In this document: one piece after another, positions 15,903-47,242 of the stretch
How positions within the stretch are numbered: position 1 is the first letter of the stretch
How the letters are laid out: every line of letters begins with the position of its first letter
From: Amoebidium appalachense
Lineage: Eukaryota > Ichthyosporea
Reading direction: 5' to 3'
Assembly: GCA_963693365.1 (NCBI GenBank)
Contig: CAVNZM010000002.1
Span: forward strand, 14,074,001 to 14,138,000
Length of the DNA: 64,000 bases
Notes under the pieces: model-generated
Database searches by the model: none
What the model saw: the letters and a program-made list of their open reading frames with translations, nothing else
What the model was told of the DNA's origin: nothing
Position numbers and translations under genes: made by a program

Positions 15903-16427
15903 GCGTATGTGTGTGTGTGTGTGTGTGTGTGCTAGGCCCTATTTAGCGCTTGTGTACCGTGACGTGTCGTGTTTGTGTGCAAGGCACTGGGTGCTTGCTT
16001 CAGTGCATGAAACTATGTAGCATGTGCACTGTGTTTGTGGCGCACGGTGAATAAGTATGCATATACCTACTACGCAGGTCGCGTTTCACAAACCACTTCC
16101 CCATGCCCTATAGCTAATATAGTGACTCTAGTAGGCTATCATTGCAACCCATGTGCATGACCCGGACTCCTCCCTCCCCCCCCCCCTCCCCCTCTGCCCC
16201 CGCCCCCGGCTCCCCCCCCCCCCCCCCCTTTCAGATCCCCACTTCATTCTGCTAGACTCCTGGCATATCTCGCAGACCATCCAGTTAGTAACCTGTAATA
16301 TTAGATGTGTAGGTGTGTGGGCTACGCTTCGCACGACACGACGGGCAGGCAAGGAGCCCGAGGACGGGAGGAGATGGGATGGTGTAGGGTGGGGTGTAGT
16401 GGTGGTAGTGGTGGTGGTAGGGGAGGT

Positions 16428-16463
<36 letters not shown>

Positions 16464-16600
16464 AGGGGGGGGTTAGTAGGGGTGGCAGGCAAGGAAAGGG
16501 TGAGGCGGGGGCAACCATGGAGGAGCCTCAGTCGCGGCCTTGTTTTTTTTCCCCACTGCTGCAGTAAATATTTCCCTGGCTTCGCTGGGCCACAATTGCA
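14418..16600. other. Spacer between the ankyrin and ECM15-like genes
   Basis: Contains a short (TA)n at 14431-14448, then unremarkable sequence to 15350. From 15350 to 15930 there is a purine-rich field of (GT)n, G runs, (GA)n and (GATA)n. Another C run lies at 16176-16228 and a long G run at 16430-16463. No exon is supported; minus-strand open frames at 14622-15112 have no family features. Confidence 0.6.
15410..15930. repeat. Compound (GT)n, (G)n, (GA)n and (GATA)n field
   Basis: A nearly pure purine strand of about 500 bp with a (GATA)n core near 15661-15690 and G runs at 15419-15437, 15596-15621 and 15868-15901. The long Ser/Leu/Pro open frames on the minus strand are translations of (TC)n. 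Confidence 0.92.
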
Positions 16601-16609
16601 GCTTTATCT

Positions 16610-16659
16610 ATTGGTTCTATTCGTGCGGATGATTGGTCACTGGTGAGAGGATGACGTCA
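16610..16659 (+). promoter_or_regulatory. Putative ECM15-like promoter: two ATTGG boxes and a CRE
   Basis: ATTGG (inverted CCAAT) occurs at 16610-16614 and 16632-16636. The palindrome TGACGTCA, a perfect CREB/ATF-type site, is at 16652-16659, about 150 bp before the ATG at 16806. The combination and spacing suggest the core promoter of that gene; this is inference from motifs only. Confidence 0.5.
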
Positions 16660-16805
16660 GCAAGCTGCCCAAATTGCAGCTTCAAGACATCGTGAGTCTT
16701 CAGTCGTGGCGTACAGAAGTGACAGGCTGTGACAAGCGGCCGGAGACTGCCGGCGGGCCACCCAGCGTATCTGTAGACCAAGTCATTCAGGGAGACACAG
16801 CAGCC

Positions 16806-16850
16806 ATGAAGGTCATCGCTAGCTTTACCGTAACCACCCCCTCCCCCTCT

Positions 16851-16881
<31 letters not shown>

Positions 16882-17982
16882 TCTCCCCCCCCCCCCCCTC
16901 TCCCTCCCTCCCTCCCTCCCCTCCCTCCCGTCCTTACACACACACTTCAGCCCACTCCGGGGCCCAGTCTACCCTCAAGATCCTCCACACTGCGCTTCTT
17001 TTTTCTCTTCTACTCTCCAAACTTTACCACACAGAACTTGTACTTGGCCAATCGATTTTCACCAGGAGACTACACACCAGGCATAGTACGAGTACTCGAA
17101 CAACATGCACACATCGACGTGCAATGAAGATTTGAAGCAAGCACGTGCCACGGTTGCGCAACTCGTACCCGCGGTTCTTTTTGGTTCCTCCCCCCCCCCC
17201 CCCTCACCCCTCTCCCCCCCCCCCCCCCCCCCCTTCCCCCCCCCCCCCCCCCCCCCCCCCCCCAACCCCCCTCGCTCTCCCCCTTCCTCCCCCCTGGAGT
17301 TCTAGGAGCAACTGTTATAGATCCCTCATGGTTTTTCTGTTGCGATGCCACTTACAACCCAGCACTCTCGTGACATTCACATAAGCCTTATTATTCTACC
17401 TGAGCTGTCTTTTCTGTTCCCCAGATCCTATATTTTTTCTGACAACATGACTCTCCCCCCCCCCTCCCCCCGCCCTCCGCCTCCCCCCCCCCCCCCCCCC
17501 CCCCCCCGCCCCCTGCCCTGGCAAAACCACCACCACCACCATCGCAACCATCCTCCCACTCCCAATCCCACCCATCAAACGTGTTTTTGTAATAGTTTCC
17601 CTAATCCTCTCTTTGGGGCTTATTTCCCTCAACCCATCAATCGGATCGTTAGGCATCAGAGGGTCCACCCATCACCATGCATATCAATGTTGCAGTTTCA
17701 CACAGCCACGGTCTAGTCTTGCAGCGCATTATCACATTTTCTTGGCACCGATACCTTTATCTGCTGTTTTTTTTCTCGTCTCCTGATACTATCGTAACTA
17801 CCCCGTGTTGTTCGCCTTTACAAGATTATCTCTTATTCTATTTTATTTGTGAATGTGTCTCTGTACCTGTGGTTTTTTTTTTTTTTGTTTTTTTTTTGGT
17901 TTTGTGCCTGTTCGTTCGTTCGTGCCTCTATACGTCCGCATGTTAGCAAACATCCCCCCCCCCCCCCCCCCCTCGCCCCCCC

Positions 17983-18018
<36 letters not shown>

Positions 18019-19369
18019 TTGTTTTTCCCCTTTCTTCCTCTTCTTTCCTTTTTGAGGGGGAGGGGTAGAAAGGCTGGCTGCCATTGCCATGTTATTAACC
18101 ATAATCCCACAAACTCTCAACCCGCAGAACATTAACTCATGCACACACTCACTACCCATGGATCCATCCACACACCCACCATCCGCTCCCACACGTACAC
18201 ACACTCACAGCACATCTTTCTCACCTCAGATTGTGCCCATCGGTGTGGGTGTGAGTGTGAGCAAATACATTGCCGAATGCATGAATATACTGAAAGAGTC
18301 TGGCCTCACCTACCAGCTGCATGCTACGGGCACAAGCATGGAGGGGGAGTGGGATCAGGTGAGCACAAATTCCCGTGTTATTGGTTGTGTTTCCCGTTAT
18401 TTTGGATTGGATGTGGGTGCCCGAATATGGTGTTGAGAGTCCCCCCCCCCCCCCCCTTTCGCCCCCAAGTGTCTTCTTTGAGGACCAAAAAAAAGAAGGA
18501 AAAAGAAAAAAAGAAAAAAAAGAAAGGAAAACGATAAAGCAATTCATAATGATGAAAAATCTTCCCGTTTGCCCTTTCGGTGTCAATATCTTTGTTTTTT
18601 CCATGTGTGCATGTGCATGTGTGCACATGTATCTGTCTGTGTGGTGGTGGTGGGGGTGGGGGTGGTGGGGTTTTTTTTTGTTTTTTTTGGGGGGGGGGGG
18701 AGGGGGTGGAGGGGGGTTTGGGGGGATCTACTGAATTTTGGATTTGGGCTTTGTGGTCGTGTGAGGTTTAAGGAGGGGAAGTTTTTGGGGGGTCTGCGGC
18801 AGAAGGTGGGGTGGGGGTGGGGGGGGTGGGGGGTGGGGGGTGGGGGGGGGGGGGGGGAAGTGAAAAACGAATGTGTAAGCATGGATGCTGATCGGTTAGG
18901 CTTTCACCAATCAGGTATTCCCAATTTTTAGCTCAGTGGGTTGTTAAATCGAAATGGCTTGCTGATTCTGATGTCGCGTGCAGGTAATGGGTGCCATCAA
19001 AAAATGCCACGAGCGAGTCCATGAAATGGGTGCTGCACGTATACAGTCGGTAGAGACCCCCCCCTCTCCCCCCTCCCCCCCCCCTTTCCCTGCCTCCCCC
19101 CCCCCCCCCCCCCCCCCCTCCCCCCGTCTCTTGGTAATGGTCATGGTGGGTTTCTTTGCATGCCCACCCCTCGCCCCTTCTCCACGGTGCCCCTTCTCCC
19201 TTCCCCCTCCCCCCGCCTCCTCCTCCCCCCGATGTTGTGTAGACTGTGCTTGTTTTTGCACATAATGGCAAAACAAATTATATGATATCCCCGCTCCCCC
19301 CCCCCCTCCCCCTCCCCCCCTAAATGTGCACACATGCAAGCACACATGCAAGCACACATGCACACACAT

Positions 19370-19426
<57 letters not shown>

Positions 19427-19816
19427 AGCCTTGTGCTCGTGTGCATGCATAAATCGTGAAAAATGCAGCCCCACAACACTGTTTTACAAACACATAAACT
19501 CCTCACCGTTACACACCCGCCCACCTAAACCCACCAATCTATACATGCATACCCACACTCACCTATATACACACCCATACCCACCCGCTTGCCGAGCTGC
19601 ATGCACAGACCATACAAGCGCATGCACATGTGCAAGCACTCAACCATCTACGTGCACTGTCACATGCACACACACCTGCCCCACCCACTTAGCAAATAGG
19701 TTCCTACAGACGTCACGTATGCACACACACATGCGGGTCACACATCAGCGTGCTTGCAAACCAACTACATTTGTTTCCGCCTTCCCCCCGGTCCCCCTTT
19801 TGCTCTTTGACTCTTT

Positions 19817-19872
<56 letters not shown>

Positions 19873-20099
19873 AATAACGAGGCACGCGTTTGCATCTATG
19901 GTCACCCTCCCTCCCCCCCCCCCCCCCCCCCCCCCCTTCCCCCCCCGCTTTACCCCCTCTCCAAAATACACACACGCACAGACGCCCCGTATCTGATCAG
20001 AATTTCTCCATGCAGAATGTTACGATCAGCACACGGACAGACAGGGAACAGACCATGGCTGACAGGGTCAGCAGCGTGCAGGCAAAGCTCGCCCAATAA
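16806..20099 (+). CDS. ECM15: ECM15/UPF0045 (MTH1187-type, DUF77) thiamine-binding-fold protein
   Basis: Four exons with consistent phase 0 borders, 16806-16829, 18230-18358, 18984-19049 and 20016-20099, encode about 100 residues, close to the usual length of the family. The first exon has only eight codons (MKVIASFT). The second carries the family signature VPIGVGVSVSKYIAEC and YQLHATGTSMEGEWD, the third KKCHERVHEMGAARI, the fourth a short strand and a helix ending VSSVQAKLAQ. Members are small ferredoxin-like-fold oligomers related to YkoF that bind thiamine-like ligands; the cellular role is poorly known, and yeast Ecm15 was named from a cell-wall screen. The start fits the family N-terminus although the frame is open further upstream. 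The 1.4-kb first intron dwarfs the coding sequence. Confidence 0.9.
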
Positions 20100-20864
20100 C
20101 AACTATGGAATAATATTTAAACTACTTTGAAATCACCAATCTTGTTTTTCATTGTGGCATCGACAACCAATGTTTTTCTTTTCTTTCTTTTTTTTTTTTC
20201 CCCCTAGATTTTCGCTCATTCTTTGGGTTGTTCGATCGTGGTCACGGGGGCACTATATAACATAGAAGATATTTTCTGAATTATTTGTACATACAAGTAC
20301 TAGTGGACTGTTGTATTATTTATCTTTTGTAAGCCCTATCTAGGCTAGGGAAGTTCTTTCCCAACCTCTTACATTGTCAGCAAAACAGTGAATGAAATGA
20401 AGCAAATATATCATGAACAACCATGAGCATGTAACCAACCACCTTTGCTGCCAGCCCCCCCCCCCCCCCCTCTCCCCAAAGGGGTAAGTGTGCGTGGTAA
20501 TATATTTAGTTGGAATCGCAAACAAAGCTGCTTGGATGTTGCACCAAATAGGCCGTGATTTCACTGGCCTATAGTGTTTATGAATCAGAGGTGGGGTTCA
20601 TAACGGTTATCAGGTGCACAGAGAGAGTTACTGAGAGTGGAAACACACATTCTAGATTTGTGGTTTACCATGCCCTAGGTCCGATTTCGAACTCCTTTTA
20701 TAATGGGGTCTGTTCAAATATCATTTGCCCGTGTGTTTGCCGCGTCAATGCCACCCACTCCAGCTAACATACCCCCCCCCCCCCCCCCCCCCCTCCCCCC
20801 TCCCCCTGGCCCCTGCGGCGACCCGTCCACGGGAGCCTGTAGCTACCGGATCATAAGACCATAC

Positions 20865-21540
20865 TATGAAGTCTTCTTCGTATATACAAAGTCTTTTGAC
20901 TTCATTATGACAAAGTCTTCTGAGTTCATGCACAAAGTCTACTGAGTTCATGCACAAAGTCTTCTGAGGTCATGCACAAAGTCTACTGAGTTTATGTACA
21001 TTTCTTCTGAGTTCATGCACAAAGTCTTCTGAGTTCAGACACAAAGTCTACTGAGTTCATGCACAAAGTCTACTGAGTTCATGCGCAAAGTCTACGGATC
21101 ATGGTTCATGCACAAAGTCTACTGAGTTCATGCACAAAGTATTCTGAGCTACACAAAGTCTTTTGAGTTCATACACGAAGTTGAGAGTTCATACACAAAG
21201 TCATCTGAGTTCAGACACAAAGTAACCTGAGTTCCTACACAAAGTCGAACGGTTTAGATATACACACAGAGAACTCTGAGGTCACATGCTAAGTCTTCTG
21301 AGCTCATACTCTCAGTCTTCTGAGCTCATACACTCAGGCTTCTGAGTTCATACACTTAGCCTACTAAGTCTTCTGAGTTCATACCGTGACTTAGTCTACT
21401 AAGTCTTCTGAATTCATACAAATAGCCTACTAAGCCTTCTGAGTTCACACACTTAGTCTACTAAGTCTTCTGAGTTCATACACTTGGCCTACTAAGAGAA
21501 TTCTGAGTTCATACATTGAAGTCTTCTAAGCTTTTAGAAA
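20865..21540. repeat. Degenerate 22-bp minisatellite
   Basis: About 25-30 diverged units around TTCATGCACAAAGTCTTCTGAG. Toward the 3' side the unit changes to a variant with CTTAGTCTACTAAGTC. The gradual divergence suggests age. Confidence 0.88.
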
Positions 21541-21716
21541 TAAATTCTTTTGAGGATGAAGCAAATAACACCATGTTTATTCCACGGCTTATGTTTACTT
21601 TTCATTCGACAATAGTTGGCGCGACCAGCACACAGAGCGCCCCCACGACAATTTAAAAAAGGTATGCGACAGCAACACAGACATTACATGCTTATATGCG
21701 AATTACTACTTACTCG

Positions 21717-21832
21717 ACTTATCGAGTAGCTATCCAACGTTATCTATTGTGAAATGCCGAGTAACTAACTATCCAGGGTTATCTATTGTGATATGCCGAG
21801 CTACTAACTATTCAGACGTATCTATTGGATAA
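21717..21832. repeat. About 39-bp tandem repeat, just under three copies
   Basis: Each copy contains ACTATCCA (or a variant) followed by TTATCTATTG and ATGCCGAG. Nothing else is recognisable. Confidence 0.8.
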
Positions 21833-22221
21833 ATAAAAAACCTATTCGAGGTTTACGTTATATTATAATGCTTTGAAGAACAATTCATGTCAGACGGATA
21901 ACACAACACGACACCCTTTTTAAAAAAAACCCATAATTTAAAAAGACCGTGTACGATGTATGAACATCGAGAAACCAGCAAGAATTCCTGAGCCTGATCA
22001 GATAATTTAAAAACTCTTTCCCCCCCCCCCAATAGTTGGGATGAGCAGTCCACTATGGGCAAATCCGTAACACAACATGCTTGTTATGTGCCCAGTATTT
22101 ATTTGCTCGACTAGTAATAGCTCCTCAAAACATCTGAAAAGTATATCTAGAAAAATCGGGAGGGGGGTTGGTAGGCGCGGTAAGGAGGGGGGGAGGGGGA
22201 GGGGAGGGGGAGGGGAAGAGG

Positions 22222-22279
<58 letters not shown>

Positions 22280-22480
22280 GGGTGAGAGAGAGGGAGAGAG
22301 AGAGGAGGGCAGGTGGGGGAGGGGGGCAGATGGGGGGTTTGGTGCGTATGTGTGTGTGTGTGTGTGTGTGTGAGTGCGGGCCATGCGCGCGGGATTCAGA
22401 ATATGTCGCCTATCCAAGTCAGCTCGTGCACATCTAAACTGAGCAGGGATTTAACAATAAATCAACACTGTGTTCTAATA

Positions 22481-33955
<11,475 letters not shown>

Positions 33956-35145
33956 TTTCTTTTGATAATTTTCTAAAAGTGCAACGAGCAGGTATAAGGG
34001 TGAAACAGCGCTCGGAAACAGAAGAAGAATTTGGATCTAGTAAGTATATTCAAACGCTCGATCTCTACACCTAAAGTATGACACAACCAAAACGTTTGCC
34101 TGCACCAAGATCTATACTACAGCCCTAAACGTTAAAGGCTCCTGTCTATTCTTTTGCAGAGGAAAAGCACGTATTTGTGAGCTGAGTCGCGGCTTCGCCC
34201 TTCACTCTACAACACTATTACAACAGTCGTCCTGTCGAGTGTTTGTTGTGCCAAAAATCGTAGTAAGCCATGCATACAAAAGGAGGCCAGAAACGGTTCT
34301 CCCAACCTACTCTTCAAAAAGGCAGGCCATGTAAAGAAACATTCAAACTTGAGAGTTGTAACTTACGTTGACTGCTGCAGAGGCAGCTGAAGATACAAAC
34401 TTCAGCAGACGTGCGCCAAAAGCATGGGTGCGCTCCTAAGCAATCGGAAGGCAGGAATAATAGCTAAATTTGGATCGACAAGTTAGCGAAAGAGGTGTGA
34501 ATGCGACTGCCAACCTGTGTGTGTGTGTGTGTGCGCGTGCGCACGCGTGTGTGTGCGTGTGTATGAGGGTCGAGGGCGAAAAAAGGGGGGCGGGATCGAA
34601 CCGTTGGCAAAGGACATCATGAAAAGGTCGATGTTATTTTATGAGTTAGAATGTGATCACGCATTCGAGGTTCGTCGCACGAAAATACCCTACATATCTT
34701 GAAAACGGACGGTGATTTATTTTGAATCAATACTTGAAATACATCTTGAGTTACCTTTGAGATAAGTACTAAACCACTCTTTCGTTCTTTAAGCCGAAGA
34801 AATGTAGTTACTAAAGCCTTCCAACTGCTGTAAGTTTTAATTGCCTTTCGACGGTCACCACAAATAAACTTGCATACGCATAATTTAGATCCTCTTCCAG
34901 CACGAATCGGAAATATGTTCCTAGCTTTTCCTGCGAACATGATTCGATGTATTTACACACACAAATATATATATAACGATATTTATACATACATACGTGT
35001 GCACTAATCTTCTTGCCATACATCAGACTAAGGCTAATCCAAGCATACGTTTCAGTCCTCTATCAACTCACTACATCATTCGCACCCATTCTCTCCTCCA
35101 ATTCTGCATTCATGCCACAAAGTCAGCTCATGCACGACCAAGTCA
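33956..35145. other. Spacer between the SH3 and syntenin-like genes
   Basis: Mostly unique, moderately A/T-rich DNA; a short (GT)n lies at 34517-34562 and (TA)n at 34966-34975. It should contain the SH3-gene promoter and the 3' end of the syntenin-like gene. I see no exon. Confidence 0.55.
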
Positions 35146-36372
35146 CTAAGCGTGAGCCATCAATGGGCTAGCAGGTCCAAGATTAATGGATCTAGAGTCC
35201 GCATGAGAATGGGCCAAAAACCTAAACAGCTTGGACAGATGTGCCTTGCCTTTCCTCTCTTTCTTCTCACCTCGAACCACGAATGCTCCGGACTCGCTCG
35301 TTACTCCTCCCAGCCCAGTGAAAGAGCCATTCGACCCGCTGTTCACACTGTCGATGCTCATCCTGTGCACCCGTGTTCCATACGACGACCGTGCTGTTTG
35401 AACTGTAGCCGCATGGTTTGACACGGGTGCAAGTGACGTGGCACGAGCCTGCATGTTTGCTGCCGAAGTGGGACCAAACTCAGTCGGCATGCGGACAACC
35501 GGGGCAGATGGGCGACCTTGTTGTGTGGGTCGTGCGGTTGCTCTCGCTGTTATCTCAGACATTCGTGCCCGCATGGAAGCCCGTGTGTTCGTCGAACGAA
35601 ACATACGTGCACTTTTCTGGACTATCGGACTTGTTGCTTGCTTCCCCTTGACGTAAACCCGCTCAACAGATGTGTTGTTTGAGGTAAGGTGGGCGTCTAG
35701 TGCAAGTGTCTCGTTGGCAAACACATAGATTTTCGACTTTTTCACATTTGGCATGCGCATGATTCGCCTGCACCCTTCGATCAGCTGGTTTGCCTGCTCT
35801 GGCCTCATGCACGATAGTGATATGTCCTGTTTTTCGGCTCGTGCGCACTCCAGTAAAATGAACAATTGCTGGTCTCCCATCTCCAGAGTGCAGTAGCTGT
35901 TTAGTTGCACTATGACATCTCCAACTGACACACCCGCACGTTCGGCTGGAGAAAAAGGCAGCACAGATGAAACACGTCCCTCGGAGAATTCAAGACCAAG
36001 ACTCTCTCCATTTTGTGCACGTGCCACCTTGAAACAAGAAGGATTTTCGTCGACCGTTAACTGGACTTCTGATGCTGCCTGAAGTTGGGAATATGCTCTA
36101 CAAATGCCAAGGTCACTCGACTCTACGGGTGTGTGGTTAATTGCCTCAAGCCTGTTGCCAAAAGAAATACCGGACCTGTAAGCTGGTGTGAGAGCGAATT
36201 TCTGTGTGTATTGCTCCACCCTAACAACATGAACTGACTGACCAACCGTGCAAAGGAAAAAGCCAAAGGGAACACCTTGTGGTTTACAAATCACTATCTC
36301 TCTACTTCCTGGGAGATTCAAAGGCCCATGGAAAAGGGATCTCAATGAACTGTGTCCACGTGATATCCCCAT
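35146..36372 (-). CDS. Syntenin-like tandem PDZ protein
   Basis: A single uninterrupted frame of 408 codons. PDZ1 spans about residues 24-107, with ligand-binding loop VPFGFFL and RSGISFGNRLEAIN. PDZ2 spans about 113-190, with SLGLEF and RAGVSVGDVIVQLN. The two domains are packed without linker, and PDZ2 is followed by MRPEQANQLIEGCRRIMRMP, which lines up with the short segment after PDZ2 in syntenin. The N-terminal region of animal syntenin is absent. A 200-residue Ser/Thr/Arg-rich tail replaces the usual end. Syntenins bind syndecan tails and PIP2 at membranes and act in exosome biogenesis; here membrane scaffolding is inferred. The ATG at 36372 is the first in frame and sits just before PDZ1. 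Intronless while its neighbours are intron-rich, so retroposition is possible. Confidence 0.83.
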   Translation of the reverse strand: MGISRGHSSLRSLFHGPLNLPGSREIVICKPQGVPFGFFLCTVGQSVHVVRVEQYTQKFALTPAYRSGISFGNRLEAINHTPVESSDLGICRAYSQLQAASEVQLTVDENPSCFKVARAQNGESLGLEFSEGRVSSVLPFSPAERAGVSVGDVIVQLNSYCTLEMGDQQLFILLECARAEKQDISLSCMRPEQANQLIEGCRRIMRMPNVKKSKIYVFANETLALDAHLTSNNTSVERVYVKGKQATSPIVQKSARMFRSTNTRASMRARMSEITARATARPTQQGRPSAPVVRMPTEFGPTSAANMQARATSLAPVSNHAATVQTARSSYGTRVHRMSIDSVNSGSNGSFTGLGGVTSESGAFVVRGEKKERKGKAHLSKLFRFLAHSHADSRSINLGPASPLMAHA

Positions 36373-37545
36373 TATTATTTCTTTACCATGTAGACAGCTT
36401 AGTGAGAGAGAGAGATTGTTTGTGCTTGTGCAGGTCCTGTTGATATCGAATCCTTTCTACGGGTCATGATGCATGTGTCAATATGTATATGCCAGCTGTG
36501 AACATTTGAGCGTGCCCTAGCAAGGGCTTCAAGTGAGCCACTTGTACACGTTTGTAGCGTGCACTGGCATGTTTGTGTGTGCGCGCATGTGGTTGGGGGG
36601 TTGGGGTAAAAGCCTCTGTGGAAAGGAGTGGAAGGCCGGCTATCGGTGTGCGTGCAACTTGTGACCGTGGGTGTCACTTTTGCTTGTGACAGAACGCACC
36701 GGCCAACAAAATGTTGGTTTTCGAGGATAGAACAATACTGATAGTACAAGTATGACCTTATATGACAAAGAGGGATAACAGCTACCAAAGCTTCATCAAC
36801 TCAACCCTGCTGTTTTCGTGTTCAAAAACAGGCTTAATGTATTTAGATTATTAATGAATGATCGATAAGAACAACTTTGCCCTTTTTAGGTTGCAACTCA
36901 GTCGTTATCATTCCACTTGTACATGCTCTCATTCAATTCTCAAGAATGGTGGTACTGTAAGGAGGAAAGACAGCAACGAGGTGCTTTTTCGCCCCAATCT
37001 ATTTCGGGTATCAACCAATTAGAAAGCGTAAAGTTTTAGTAACAAATTAATGATTGGATAAGCTGCAACCAGCCAGGGTGAGCTCCAACCCAATCACTAA
37101 CCTGGAATGTTTTATGCGGGATATTCTTTGTACTGGATAGTCCTGTCTCTCTGCCCGAAAACATGTACAGTAGGTCGGCACAGGCTGTGCGGCAGCCGTG
37201 CACACGGTTGCAAAATTCTATCTAAATGCAGTACATTAATATTATGGGATTCAACTTGATCATGGTCATATCCATTCGCCTGTTCGTGAGTAGCCGTGCG
37301 ACAGTATCCATTTCAACCGTTAGCACACCAGCGTCACTGCGTACTGAAATAGATCATCGATGCCGGCCTGAGTCCTAGATACCGAATGATACTTGCTCTA
37401 GATACATCAAATGGAAAATGAGATAGGCGCTGGCCCACTCAGTGATCGATGATCATGATCAGACGTCAGATAGCCTGGCCTTGAACTGGGTCGGTACTAC
37501 ACGCGTACGGCCACGAGATCTCATGACGGGCTGTCCGAGCCCAGC

Positions 37546-37589
<44 letters not shown>

Positions 37590-37942
37590 ACTCCTCTCTC
37601 TCTCTCTTTCTCTCCCCCCCGGCCTCTCTCTCTAGGGGGGAGGAGGAGGGGAGAGTCGATCGCGAGAGAGAGAGAGAGAGAGGAGGGGGGGGGGGGGGGG
37701 GGGGGAGAGAGAGACAGAGAAAGGAGAGAGAGAGTGTGTGTGTGTGTGTGTGTGCGCCAAGCGTACGCCGTGTGTATGTGTGTGTGTGTGAGGGAGCGAG
37801 CGAGCGAGCTAGACCGGGGAGGGAGAGACGGGGGAGGAGGGGGGGATGGAGGGTGGGTGGAGAGAGGGTGAAGAGAGAGCCTCGGAGAGCCTCGGGGAGA
37901 GAGAGAGAGAGTGAGAGAGAGAGAGAGAGGGGGGGGGGGGGG

Positions 37943-37987
<45 letters not shown>

Positions 37988-38574
37988 TAGAGAGATAGGG
38001 GGGAGGGGGGGGGGGGGGAGGGACAGTCGGAGGGAAAGAGGACCCACACGTTGCCACATTGACTGAGCACCAAAAGACACCAACCCTCCTTGGCATGTGG
38101 CATAAATTTGCATTCACAGAACTTCAACACTGACAATTTTTGTTTGCATTACCGCTAACCACCCATATTCCCACACCACATTAAGTACATGCAACCCCAA
38201 ACTCTATGATGAGATTTGGGGAGAAATGTTCAATATTTATAAACCAAAAAAAAAAAAGCCGGAAAAGTGTGCAATGGTAAACGTTGAGCATTCGTGCCCA
38301 TGATTCATATGACAAAGCCATATTTATATTATATATAGCTGCTGTGTAGAGCAAATGTTTTATGTCCCATGATGGCAATGATCATATAACGCTGCAAACG
38401 GGCAAGAGACCATGTTTGATTGCCAGTGTCTGACTGAAACTGCAGAGCACATCATCCAAGTACAATTTGCAAACATAATATGTATCTGTTGTTAGTAAGG
38501 ACACAGTAAAACTACATGCTACATGTTCACAAATGCATCAACAGCGCAAACGACTAATATTAGTCAACAACAGT
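36373..38574. other. Spacer between the syntenin-like gene and BRD8
   Basis: Unique sequence to 37540, including CCAAT words near 37014 and 37089 that could belong to the syntenin-like promoter. From 37547 to 38030 there is a C run, (CT)n, (GA)n and G runs. A palindrome CTAATATTAG lies at 38554-38563, just after the BRD8 stop. No exon is supported. Confidence 0.55.
37547..38030. repeat. C run, (CT)n and (GA)n/G-run field
   Basis: A 40-bp C run followed by about 440 bp of mostly purine plus-strand sequence. The 102-225-codon Ser/Leu/Pro frames over it are artefacts. Confidence 0.92.
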
Positions 38575-46258
<7,684 letters not shown>

Positions 46259-46596
46259 CTGTTTTTTTTTTTTTTTTTTTTTGTTTGTTTGTTTGTTTGT
46301 TTGTTGTTTGTTTGTTTGTTTGTTTGTTTTATTTTGTTTGGGTGGGGGGAGGGGCAAGGGGGGGAGGGGGGGAGGAAAACACAGGAAAGAGTTGCATGGG
46401 TGGGTGTTGAGCGTGAAAAAAGAAAAACACGGGGGGGAGGGGGGGGGGGGAGGGAGGGAGGGGGGGGGACGATGAGTACGTTTGATCGTGTGGTGTGACT
46501 GCATGTATGTGTGTGCCTTGGTTTATTCCTCTTCGAGAACAGGACGGGGGGAGGGTGTGGAGGGTGACCCAGGGGCACGAGGGGGGGAGAGGGGAA

Positions 46597-46629
<33 letters not shown>

Positions 46630-47187
46630 GATGGGGGGGGGGAAGAGAAGACTTAGCGAGAGAAACTGTTGCAAAGAGAGAAAGAGACGTGAATGGGTAC
46701 CGGTAGTGCAGTGTCGTAAGGAGGTGGGGTGGAGATTATAAGGAATGTAGTGGATCCAGAATCACAAGATGCTTCTCAAAACGGCGAGTAGACATCAAAG
46801 AAATTGTTCAGGGCTCAGGAAACACTGAAAGGAAGAAGGACAAACGTCATGGCACTGCTTTATACAATAGATTTCCTTGCCTTATACAGTTGAGCAAAGT
46901 TGGGCAACAAAAACGTGGGCAAGTTAAAAAGACGGATCTACAGCAAATTATTGCTAGATTCCCTCCTTATTACAACCCCCTAGTCACCCCGTGCTTCTCC
47001 CCTATGCACACGTTTTTATTCTCACGACAGAATTCCCCATTTTGACAACCTTGCCACTATGACCCTCCACCGCTCCCCTCTGGCTCTTTCTGGTTCTCTA
47101 TCTCTCCCCCTGTTTCCATGGCCCCCCCCCCCCCCCCCCCCCTCTCGTGCCCTGTCTCTGTCTCTGTCTCTTTCTCTCTCTCTCCCT

Positions 47188-47242
<55 letters not shown>

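Larger units (their letters stand above)
20100..22480. other. Convergent spacer between ECM15-like and SH3 genes
   Basis: Two genes end toward each other here. The spacer holds a C run (20456-20470), another (20771-20793), a degenerate 22-bp minisatellite (20865-21540), a roughly 39-bp triplicate (21717-21832) and a (GA)n/(GT)n field (22165-22372). I see no exon in it. Confidence 0.6.
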
